From positions 21,269-85,268 of the forward strand of contig CAYRLW010000008.1 in NCBI GenBank assembly GCA_964425215.1: a stretch of 64,000 nucleotides of DNA, read 5' to 3'. Every line of letters starts with the position of its first letter. The stretch's first letter is position 1. Position numbers and translations under genes: made by a program. A model generated the notes under the pieces. The model ran no database searches, was not told where the DNA came from, and was given only the letters and a program-made list of their open reading frames with translations. Source of the stretch: CAYRLW01 sp964425215. GTDB taxonomy: Bacteria; Spirochaetota; Spirochaetia; Treponematales; Breznakiellaceae. This document shows positions 8,052 through 15,162 of the stretch, piece after piece.

Positions 8052-8729
8052 TTATTTTGAAAAAATTTGATACAATTGAGAAAGCTTGGCTTTTGAAAGA
8101 TCGCCGATAATCAGGTCCGCCCCGGCGTTCCGCAGGTCCGCTTCGCCGAAGGTCGTTAGGAGGGCACAGCAGTACATTCCCGCAGTTTTGGCGGCCTGGA
8201 CTCCCCCCACCGAATCTTCCACCACCCAGCAGTGTTTTGGATCCGCTTGAATGCGCCGGGCGGCCTCCAAAAAAAGGTCCGGAAAGGGTTTTCGCCGCTC
8301 CACGTCCAGCCCGTTGACCAGGGCGTCGAAAACCCCCTGGTCCAGGCCGATCTCCCGAAGGTTGGCCATCATTTTAACGTAGTCCGTACTGGTGGCTAGG
8401 GCAATTTTAAGTCCCGAATCCTTACAAAGGCCCACGAACTCCACCGCCCCGGGAAGGGCTTGGAGCTTTCCTTTAACGATATCCGTGTAAATTTCGTAGG
8501 TCCGCTGTTTATCCCGTTCTACCGAAAAATCCCCGATTCCGTACTTTTCCGCCACGCCCCCTAAAAAACGGTTTTCCCCCAAACCCACGAAGGGCAAAAA
8601 ATCCTCGTGCCGTACCCGAACGCCGTGGGTTTCCTGAAACATCCGCAGGGCCGCTTCGGCGATAAACCATTCGGAATCCGTGAGGACCCCGTCCATATCA
8701 AATATGATTCCCTCGATGGTTCCGCTCAT
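8052..8729 (-). CDS. HAD-superfamily sugar-phosphatase / beta-phosphoglucomutase-like hydrolase
   Basis: 225 aa. HAD motif I is IIFDMDGVLTDSE (nucleophile Asp11, acid Asp13), motif II ALATSTD, motif III region RRKPFPDLFLEAARR and motif IV VVEDSVGG. This arrangement with a cap after motif I is that of beta-phosphoglucomutase/2-deoxyglucose-6-phosphatase-like members; the substrate cannot be told. Start at 8729 is chosen because it overlaps the HD gene stop as ATGA; a longer open frame to 9002 lies inside the HD gene. Confidence 0.88.
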   Translation of the reverse strand: MSGTIEGIIFDMDGVLTDSEWFIAEAALRMFQETHGVRVRHEDFLPFVGLGENRFLGGVAEKYGIGDFSVERDKQRTYEIYTDIVKGKLQALPGAVEFVGLCKDSGLKIALATSTDYVKMMANLREIGLDQGVFDALVNGLDVERRKPFPDLFLEAARRIQADPKHCWVVEDSVGGVQAAKTAGMYCCALLTTFGEADLRNAGADLIIGDLSKAKLSQLYQIFSK

Positions 8730-9541
8730 AAATACCTCTTGGGCTCCCCACCGATAACCGAGGCGTACAGTTCTATATACCCCTTGGCGGTGCTGGAAGC
8801 GATTTTTCCCAGCAGAACCTCTTCCACCTGGAAAAAGCCCACTTCGCTGGACATGGACACGTCGATGCGGATTGGTTTTTCCGTCCCCGCGCTTAAACGG
8901 ACCTCTTCTATCGAGTTGGCTGAATATTTGTGGATATCCCCCACCCGGGGTTCGTGGGAAAGGGCCATGGGAATTCGAGCCCGTCCCTTTTCCATATCGC
9001 ATCCGTCGGCTATCAAAATAATGCCCGCCTCCAGGGAATGGATCTTCCGACCCCCCATGTGGCCCACAATGCCTTCTATGGCTACCGACCGGACCACCAC
9101 CCGTTTTTGTATGTCCGTCCCGTAGACCTCCGCCAACAGCCGGTCGATGATCGGGTAGGCCAGGTAGGCGCTGTGGAGTTCGTGGTCCTGCCGGCCTATG
9201 GTCATCCCCAGGTCGTGGAGAAACGAGGCTAACAGGACCGCCGACAGACTTTCGTCAAAGCTCCCCGCCTCTTCGGCCTCCAGGCTCGTGGGAATGTTCG
9301 CTTGGCGTAAAAGGCCCATCATAATAACCGCGTTAAGGGCCACGGTTCGCATATGGACCGGACCATGGTCGTTGTACCCCAACCGTTTAATGGAAACCGT
9401 GTTGGCGTACTCCTGCATGGCGTGGATCTCCGGGTCTTCCAACAACCGTTGGACGATCCGATGGGACGGAGCGTCGCTGTGGAGTTCTTCCACGGCGCTG
9501 ATAATTTTTTTATCCATGGATAATTCTTTTGGTGATTTCAT
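8726..9541 (-). CDS. HD-domain phosphohydrolase
   Basis: 271 aa. HD-superfamily metal ligands are visible: His in NDHGPVHMRTV (about 57-67), the HD pair in LASFLHDLGMTIGRQDHE (about 105-122), and later IVGHMGGRK and IADGCDMEKGRARIP. No receiver or other domain. It could hydrolyse a nucleotide or cyclic nucleotide; the substrate is unknown. ATGA overlap with the HAD gene suggests a two-gene operon. The start at 9541 has no Shine-Dalgarno site but sits 6 nt below a -10 box; an internal Met at 9517 is the alternative. Confidence 0.82.
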   Translation of the reverse strand: MKSPKELSMDKKIISAVEELHSDAPSHRIVQRLLEDPEIHAMQEYANTVSIKRLGYNDHGPVHMRTVALNAVIMMGLLRQANIPTSLEAEEAGSFDESLSAVLLASFLHDLGMTIGRQDHELHSAYLAYPIIDRLLAEVYGTDIQKRVVVRSVAIEGIVGHMGGRKIHSLEAGIILIADGCDMEKGRARIPMALSHEPRVGDIHKYSANSIEEVRLSAGTEKPIRIDVSMSSEVGFFQVEEVLLGKIASSTAKGYIELYASVIGGEPKRYL

Positions 9542-9547
9542 GGATAT

Positions 9548-9576
9548 AATATACGTAAGACCACTCTAAAAACCAA
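9548..9576 (-). promoter_or_regulatory. Promoter for leaderless HD-domain gene
   Basis: On -, TTGGTT (9576-9571), 17-bp spacer, TATATT (9553-9548), then 6 nt to the start codon at 9541. The -35 lies inside the first hairpin of the adjacent palindromic repeat. Confidence 0.6.
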
Positions 9577-9663
9577 TTGTTTTTAAAGTGGTTTTACGTA
9601 ATTCCTTACAGGAATTACGTTTTAATTGGAACAAAGCCAAAAACTAAAGTTTTTGGCTTTGAC
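9558..9663. repeat. Three-hairpin palindromic element, distant relative of the 110-bp family
   Basis: Three stem-loops in a row: CCACTCTAAAAAC / GTTTTTAAAGTGG, CGTAATTCC / GGAATTACG, and AAAGCCAAAAACT / AGTTTTTGGCTTT. Order, stem lengths and total size match the 110-bp elements at 22601, 48204 and 61982, but the bases differ, so it is either an old relative or a structural analogue. It fills the gap between the HD gene and the downstream end of the sugar operon and may terminate the latter. Confidence 0.6.
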
Positions 9664-9670
9664 GCTACTC

Positions 9671-10933
9671 TTAAATCTCCGGAGCGTGGGCTAAAAGATA
9701 ATCCTCCGCTTCCTTGCTCCACAGGTTCCCGTGGCGTTGGCAGATTTCGGCCAGCTGGGCGTAGAAAGGCTCCGTTTTACCCCGTTCGGCGAAGTCCGTG
9801 ATAGCTACCAAATCCAGTTTTTTATGGGTATAGATCAGTTTTTTCCCGCCGGGAATTTTGTCGAGGTTGATGGTCGTCTCGGGCACCGCATTAAGGCCCC
9901 CCACGTGGGTTATCATAAACACCGGGTTCAATTTTCCCTGGGCCATCATCTCTAGGGATTCGATCATGTCGTCCGTGTTGCCGCCGCTGGTTCCCACCAC
10001 GTGGTGGCTTTCGTAGTGGACGTTGTAAAAATTGAACAGGGCCGAAAACTCGCTGTCCGTGGGGCCGGCGAAAAAGTTCAAACACCCGTCGTGACCCAAC
10101 AGTTTATCCCCCATTTCTACCACCGGTTTTACGGGGGCAAAGACGAAGACGTCGTCGTAGAGCCTATCCCCATTGATTTTTTTAAGGTGGGCCACCGGAT
10201 CGGCCATGTCCTTGGTGTTCACGTAGTGGAGTTCCACCCCCTGTTTTTTGGCCTCCTCTACCGGCAGAAGCTGGGCGGCCCGAGCAAGCCGGGCGTCGTC
10301 GATATCGGTTACCACGAGCCGCGAGGGCTTGCGGGGGTTATGGATCGCGTAATCGATGGCCCCCAGCCCCATGGGCCCCACCCCCGCCAGCAGAAGAAGG
10401 GACCCCCCTTCCTCGATTCCCATGTGATGGACGTAGGAACCCCCTTTGGTATGGTACTGGGCGTGGAAGGCCCCGACGATGCAGGAAACGGGTTCGGAAA
10501 GGGAACCCATAAAGTAGTTATCCGCCTTGTATTCCAAGAGGCAGTTCATTTCCATCACTTCCCGGGGGATTACCACGTAGGTCGCGTCGCCGCCGATGTA
10601 CTCGTAGGAGTACCCCGGCGCCCATAAGGTTCCCTGATAATTCAAAGCCGGTTGGATGGAAAATTTACTTCCGGCCTTGAACTTATGGGCCCATTTGGAA
10701 CCCACCTTTTCCAGGACCCCGCAAAATTCGTGGCCGATAATGACCGGATTTTTCGTCAGATCGTGGCGGATCCGTTTGTGCTTGGCCCCCTGCATGGCCA
10801 GTTTGTGGCTGGACATACAGATGGAATCCGATACGATCCGGGCAAGGATCTCGTCGTCCTTTATTTCGGGAAGATCAAACTCTTCCAACCGGAGATCGTT
10901 GACTCCGTGAATACGAACCGCTTTTGTCTTCAT
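9671..10933 (-). CDS. Zinc-binding alcohol dehydrogenase, L-sorbose-1-phosphate reductase-like
   Basis: 420 aa medium-chain dehydrogenase. The catalytic zinc region GHEFCGVLEKVG lies at about 66-77 and the nucleotide-binding loop is LLLAGVGPMGLGAIDYAI (about 180-197). The N-terminus MKTKAVRIHGVNDLRLEEF resembles, from memory, the YggP/SorE group that reduces L-sorbose 1-phosphate to D-glucitol 6-phosphate. The SDR two genes upstream resembles glucitol-6-phosphate dehydrogenase, so the two would make fructose 6-phosphate. Last gene of the eight-gene operon, 3 bp after the FGGY kinase. Confidence 0.85.
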   Translation of the reverse strand: MKTKAVRIHGVNDLRLEEFDLPEIKDDEILARIVSDSICMSSHKLAMQGAKHKRIRHDLTKNPVIIGHEFCGVLEKVGSKWAHKFKAGSKFSIQPALNYQGTLWAPGYSYEYIGGDATYVVIPREVMEMNCLLEYKADNYFMGSLSEPVSCIVGAFHAQYHTKGGSYVHHMGIEEGGSLLLLAGVGPMGLGAIDYAIHNPRKPSRLVVTDIDDARLARAAQLLPVEEAKKQGVELHYVNTKDMADPVAHLKKINGDRLYDDVFVFAPVKPVVEMGDKLLGHDGCLNFFAGPTDSEFSALFNFYNVHYESHHVVGTSGGNTDDMIESLEMMAQGKLNPVFMITHVGGLNAVPETTINLDKIPGGKKLIYTHKKLDLVAITDFAERGKTEPFYAQLAEICQRHGNLWSKEAEDYLLAHAPEI

Positions 10934-10936
10934 TGG

Positions 10937-12481
10937 TTACTCCTTTTGTTTTTCCGCCAGAGCCGTCCACCGGCTCCGGTACGGTAACAGTTCCGCTACG
11001 TCCCGCTTGGGGACCTCGATGTAATCGATTTCAAAATCCTGGGCTAAATCGGCGAGGGCCTTACCCGTTAGGGCCATTTTCGCGGTCATGGCGGCCCCAA
11101 AGGCGGTGGCTTCGGCGATATCCGTTAAGGCCGTCCGGTTATCCCGCAGGGCCGCCGAAAGAAGGGCGTTGTAGGCTTCGTTTTTCCGAAAGCCCCCCTC
11201 GGTAAACACCTCCACCCCCGGTCGTAGGCCCGCCCGCTCCAGGGCCGTCAGGGTCTGCAGGACCAAGGAGATCCGGAGGATGGCGATGCCCCGTTCGTAG
11301 TTTCGGAAACAGGGGGGGATGGGAGAATCGGGGCTTTCGGAGGTTTTCCCCGAGGCTAGGGCCCCCTGTATTTCCGCGAAGGGATAGTCCCGGCCGTTTT
11401 CGACCACCCGGGGCTTGGAAAGGGGGAACTGCCCGGACCCGGCGGTCAGCTCGGGTAGGATAAAGGCGTTTTTTTCCCCCAGGATACGGCGGTACAGGGC
11501 CTCGTCGTAGGGCGGCAGGTCTGTACGGCCGTGGAGGTCCATCAAAAGCTTGGACCAGGTTTCGAACTCCTGGCCCCCTAAAAAGATGGCCGTTTTGACG
11601 GGGGTTCGGAAGGCCGATTGGTTAAAAAAGACCACCTTGCCCAGCTCTTCGGGGGCAAACTTGTACTCCTTGACCGGGTTCATGATGACGCACCAGGTTC
11701 CCGTGGAGTTAAGCACAAAGCCCCCATCGCCCTTTTTGGCGAAATGGGGAAGCAGGGAAGAGTTGGAATCGTGGATCCCCATGGTGACGACGACGTCCCT
11801 GCCCAGGCCCGTCTTTTGGGCCACCTCCTCCGTGATGGTTCCCAGGACGTCCCAGGAGTTGTTCAGGGTTTTTGGCATAAGAGGCGATATGCCCAAGCCG
11901 TCGGCCACGGAGGACCAGCGTTTTTGTTCCCAATTCCACAGGTAACTGTGGCAACCCACGTAGGTTCCCTCGGCGCCCACCTTCCCGGTCAAACGGAAGG
12001 ACCAATACTGGGGGTAGTTGAGGACCCAGCGGGTATTCGCGAAAGCCCGGGGGTATTTTTCCTTGATAAAAAATATCCCCTTGGCGGTGTTGATCATGGC
12101 TTTAAAGTAGGGGGTTCCGGTAACCCTTTGCAGATCCTCCGGGGTACCGAATTGGGCGTAAAACCGGTCGTGAAACTCGTCCCCCGGCTCGTAGGTGTAG
12201 TACACGCAGGGAACCGAGGGCTTGCCGTCGTCCCCCACGCAAGTAAAGGTGGCGCCGTGGGTACTAACCGCGATGGCCCGGATAGGGTACCGCTGGGCCA
12301 GCTGGGCTAACTGTTCCAAAAACCATGTTTCCATGGCCTCCAGGTCGTGGGTCGGAAGCCCGTCCACCATCCGGGGCGGGAAATTTCGGTATTCCGCGGC
12401 CACCTGATGGAGCGAGTCATCGTACACGGCGACCTTTTTATTGGTCATCCCTATATCGATGACCGCGATAGCGTATTCCAT
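10937..12481 (-). CDS. FGGY-family carbohydrate kinase
   Basis: 514 aa. ATP-binding segment IAVIDIGMTNKKVAVYD at 4-20, a second conserved region AVSTHGATFTCVG, the catalytic-base segment GIHDSNSSLLPHF and an ATPase-fold signature FTEGGFRKNEAYNALL near the end. The family phosphorylates sugars such as L-fuculose, L-rhamnulose, xylulose or glycerol; the exact substrate cannot be read from sequence. Placement beside a sorbose-1-phosphate reductase-like and a sorbitol-6-phosphate dehydrogenase-like gene suggests a ketohexose or related substrate, giving a PTS-independent route. Tightly packed in the operon. Confidence 0.88.
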   Translation of the reverse strand: MEYAIAVIDIGMTNKKVAVYDDSLHQVAAEYRNFPPRMVDGLPTHDLEAMETWFLEQLAQLAQRYPIRAIAVSTHGATFTCVGDDGKPSVPCVYYTYEPGDEFHDRFYAQFGTPEDLQRVTGTPYFKAMINTAKGIFFIKEKYPRAFANTRWVLNYPQYWSFRLTGKVGAEGTYVGCHSYLWNWEQKRWSSVADGLGISPLMPKTLNNSWDVLGTITEEVAQKTGLGRDVVVTMGIHDSNSSLLPHFAKKGDGGFVLNSTGTWCVIMNPVKEYKFAPEELGKVVFFNQSAFRTPVKTAIFLGGQEFETWSKLLMDLHGRTDLPPYDEALYRRILGEKNAFILPELTAGSGQFPLSKPRVVENGRDYPFAEIQGALASGKTSESPDSPIPPCFRNYERGIAILRISLVLQTLTALERAGLRPGVEVFTEGGFRKNEAYNALLSAALRDNRTALTDIAEATAFGAAMTAKMALTGKALADLAQDFEIDYIEVPKRDVAELLPYRSRWTALAEKQKE

Positions 12482-12492
12482 GCCCTTCCCCC

Positions 12493-13773
12493 TTAGTGAA
12501 GCATCACCTGACCGCCGGTGACCGGTACGGCCTGGCCGGTTTCGTACTCCTGTTCCACGATGTAGTAGAGGGCCCGCATTACGTCCGGTCCCGTACAGCC
12601 CCGCTTCATGGGTACCTTGGATTCGTAGAAGGAGCGAACGTCCGCCACGGTCTTTGCCCCCGGAACCTTACCGGTCCGCAGGTATTGGACAAAGAGACCC
12701 CGGTCCGGGTCGGACCACAGGGGACCGTCGAGGAAATTCCCCGGACAGATGGCGTTTACCTTGATGCCGTATTCCACCAACTCCAGGGCAAAACTTTCTA
12801 CCAACCCGAGGCCGCCGAACTTGCTCCCCGCGTAGGCTCCATTTTTATTGGATCCTTCGAGCCCCGATTTAGAGTTGATTTGGATAAGGTCGGTTTTCCA
12901 CAGCGGGGCCGTGCGGTTTTGCCGTTTAAACAGCGTTCCCCCGTGTTTCGCCACGAGGAAAAAACCGACGTAATTTACGTCGGTTACAAACCTAAAGGCC
13001 CCCAGGTCCTGTTCCAGCACGCTGGCCGCTTTAAGAACCCCCGCGTTGCTGACGCACAGGTCCAGCCCGCCGGTGGTCTCGGCCACGAAGCGGAACATGG
13101 CCTCCACCGACCCTTCGTCCGCCACGTTGGATCCCACGGGAATGGCCACGGTGGAACCCATGGCCTCATTTAACGTGGCGGCCAAGCGTTCGGCCCCCGG
13201 GAGGTTAACGTCGGCTATATACACCAGGGCCCCCGATTGTACCAGGCCCCGGACAATTTCTTCCCCAAACCCCTGGGCTCCCCCGGTAACCAGGGCGATA
13301 CGGTTCCGTACCACCTCGGACCGTCCGGCCGCGTCGGCCCCCCGGGGGGCCACCGAAGGACCAGCGGGAAGTTCCGAAGCCTCTTCCGTGAGGGGACTCG
13401 CGTCGGCGGTTTCGGCCCTCCGGCGTCCTTCGTCCAACCGGGAGCCTATCCAATAGAGGGCCCGTTGGCCCGCCAGGGTAATGCCCACGCAGGAGGGCAG
13501 GGGAAGGGGTTTCCCTTTAGCTGTAAGGGCCTCTACCCCCGAGGGTGAATGGTCGAATTTCCAGGACGCGCAGGATTCGGAAAGAATTTTGGCCGCCTCG
13601 GCCTCGTCCACCGTATCCCCCTTAAGGGCGCTGTTCAGGTCCACCGAAAAGGCCCCTTCGGGGATTTCGGGGTTTGTCCGCGCGTCGGGGACCACGACGA
13701 GGCTCTTCCCCCAGCTGTTTAGGCAAAGGCCCCGCACCAGGGGGGCCAGGATAGCGTGATCGATGGTGTTCAT
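12493..13773 (-). CDS. SDR oxidoreductase, sorbitol-6-phosphate 2-dehydrogenase-like, with N-terminal extension
   Basis: 426 aa. The SDR core occupies about 155-426: cofactor motif ALVTGGAQGFGEEI, NAG motif CVSNAGVLKA, catalytic Ser-Tyr-Lys region (INSKSGLEG followed by GAYAGSKFG). The C-terminal segment with YESKVPMKRGCTGPDV and VTGGQVMLH resembles glucitol-6-phosphate dehydrogenases (SrlD). The first ~150 residues are an extra, unrecognised domain that ends in an Ala/Glu/Pro-rich linker; ordinary SrlD is about 260 aa. ATGA-type overlap with the PHP gene upstream. Confidence 0.85.
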   Translation of the reverse strand: MNTIDHAILAPLVRGLCLNSWGKSLVVVPDARTNPEIPEGAFSVDLNSALKGDTVDEAEAAKILSESCASWKFDHSPSGVEALTAKGKPLPLPSCVGITLAGQRALYWIGSRLDEGRRRAETADASPLTEEASELPAGPSVAPRGADAAGRSEVVRNRIALVTGGAQGFGEEIVRGLVQSGALVYIADVNLPGAERLAATLNEAMGSTVAIPVGSNVADEGSVEAMFRFVAETTGGLDLCVSNAGVLKAASVLEQDLGAFRFVTDVNYVGFFLVAKHGGTLFKRQNRTAPLWKTDLIQINSKSGLEGSNKNGAYAGSKFGGLGLVESFALELVEYGIKVNAICPGNFLDGPLWSDPDRGLFVQYLRTGKVPGAKTVADVRSFYESKVPMKRGCTGPDVMRALYYIVEQEYETGQAVPVTGGQVMLH

Positions 13774-15161
13774 AATGGTTCATCTCCCCTTTGGATAGTA
13801 TGGGCTATCTCTTTCGCCGATTCCAGAGGGTGGAACCGGTCCAAACGGCGCCCCGCTCGGGCGTAGATTTCCAGGCGCTTTTCCAACGAAAGGCCCGACA
13901 GGGGGTTCGCGCTGGAAAAGAGGGCCAAGCTTCGGTCCACCGAAGAGAGGCGCTCGTGGGCGATCAGCGCCCAGGTGGTGTCGATTAAATGGCGGAACTG
14001 GGGGTGTAACACCTCGGGACAATTAAAGGATTGGCGGGAACTGTTGATGTCCACCCCGGAAATTTCCATAAAGCCCCGTTCTCTACAGAGGCGCTGGACC
14101 CGTTCTAACTGGGCCGGGGTGTTTCGGGGGGGCATATAGGTGATAGCCCGGTAACCCATGTCCGTGAGCTCGTCGAACAGTTCTTCCAAATAATCGTCCT
14201 CGTACTTTTCCGCCTTTTTGTCCCCCGTGGGGGACTCTCCCACGTCCCCGAGATACGCGTAGGCCGGGATAGCGCCGATCAAGTCGGCAAAATCCACCAC
14301 CTGGTACACGGGGACGCATTCGGCCTCGGTGGGCTGGATAAAAAAACGATACATAAAATCGGTCTTAAGGAGCCCCAAAAGATCGTATTGATAGTGGGGA
14401 TTCTGGGGATCCGCCAAAAGGGCCGCCTGCTTTGGACTTACCGGCAGTCCTAGGGTTTGGGTTAGAAATTCCGTCAATGCGGGGCCCCGGCCGTAGCGGT
14501 CCATAAAGCGGCGTCCCACCGCCGACAAGAGGTGCCGTTCGGTAACGCTTCCCCCCTCGGCGGCCTTGGATTGGTCTATCACGTCGATTTGGAAATCCAG
14601 GGGCCGCAGGTCCAGGGGCGTAAGAATCTCGTTGATTTTTTGTACCATCCTCCGGTTCCGGTAGTTCCGTTCCCGGTGGATGGGTTCCAAAAACTCTCGA
14701 ACCAGGGTCCGAACGGTGGCGGGAATACCTTGGACGGTCATATAGACCAGGCCCTCCGAATCGGGGTTGTTGATTTTGCGATCCGCAAAGGGCCCCTTCG
14801 ATCCATTCCTCCGTTTTCTAAAGCTTACCCGCACCTCAAAGCCCGAACAGCCCCCAATCCCCAGTTCCGCGCAGGCGGCGAGCATCTCCTGGGCCGCCTC
14901 CGCCGAATCGTGGTCCACCGAACCGGCGGCCTCAAGCCCCGCCTCCCAGGCCCGGAGGGCCGCCATGGATGGGGTGTAGGGGCTAAAGCTGTAAATCGTG
15001 TGGATATGGTTATTCACTTCCCCGCCGCCCGGCGCGCCGTCCTTCCCGCCGGCCTTTTTATTCGCCACGGTTTCTTTCTGGGTCCGATAGGCCCCCAGGG
15101 CAGATACGCGTTCCTGGGCGGACCGGTTGGGATCGTTGATAATAGGGATGTAATCTATCAA
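13770..15161 (-). CDS. PHP-domain metal-dependent phosphoesterase-like protein
   Basis: 463 aa with a proposed TTG start at 15161, two bases after the E1 stop and preceded by a G-rich site; the ATG at 15224 would overlap E1 by 62 nt. PHP metal-binding motifs: NNHIHTIYSFSPYTPS (HxH), GSVDHDSAEAA, GGCSGFEVRVSF and EISGVDINSS. A long insertion (about 140-330) separates motif groups. Such proteins hydrolyse phosphate esters, but the substrate here is unknown. Its fixed place between E1 and the SDR shows that it belongs to the sugar operon. Confidence 0.78.
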   Translation of the reverse strand: MIDYIPIINDPNRSAQERVSALGAYRTQKETVANKKAGGKDGAPGGGEVNNHIHTIYSFSPYTPSMAALRAWEAGLEAAGSVDHDSAEAAQEMLAACAELGIGGCSGFEVRVSFRKRRNGSKGPFADRKINNPDSEGLVYMTVQGIPATVRTLVREFLEPIHRERNYRNRRMVQKINEILTPLDLRPLDFQIDVIDQSKAAEGGSVTERHLLSAVGRRFMDRYGRGPALTEFLTQTLGLPVSPKQAALLADPQNPHYQYDLLGLLKTDFMYRFFIQPTEAECVPVYQVVDFADLIGAIPAYAYLGDVGESPTGDKKAEKYEDDYLEELFDELTDMGYRAITYMPPRNTPAQLERVQRLCRERGFMEISGVDINSSRQSFNCPEVLHPQFRHLIDTTWALIAHERLSSVDRSLALFSSANPLSGLSLEKRLEIYARAGRRLDRFHPLESAKEIAHTIQRGDEPL

Positions 15162-15162
15162 C

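Noticed and set aside
13205..14319. Several long open frames opposite to or in other frames of the GC-rich genes
   Set aside because: High GC content removes stop codons; these frames have Arg/Gly/Pro-rich shadow translations and no start signals.
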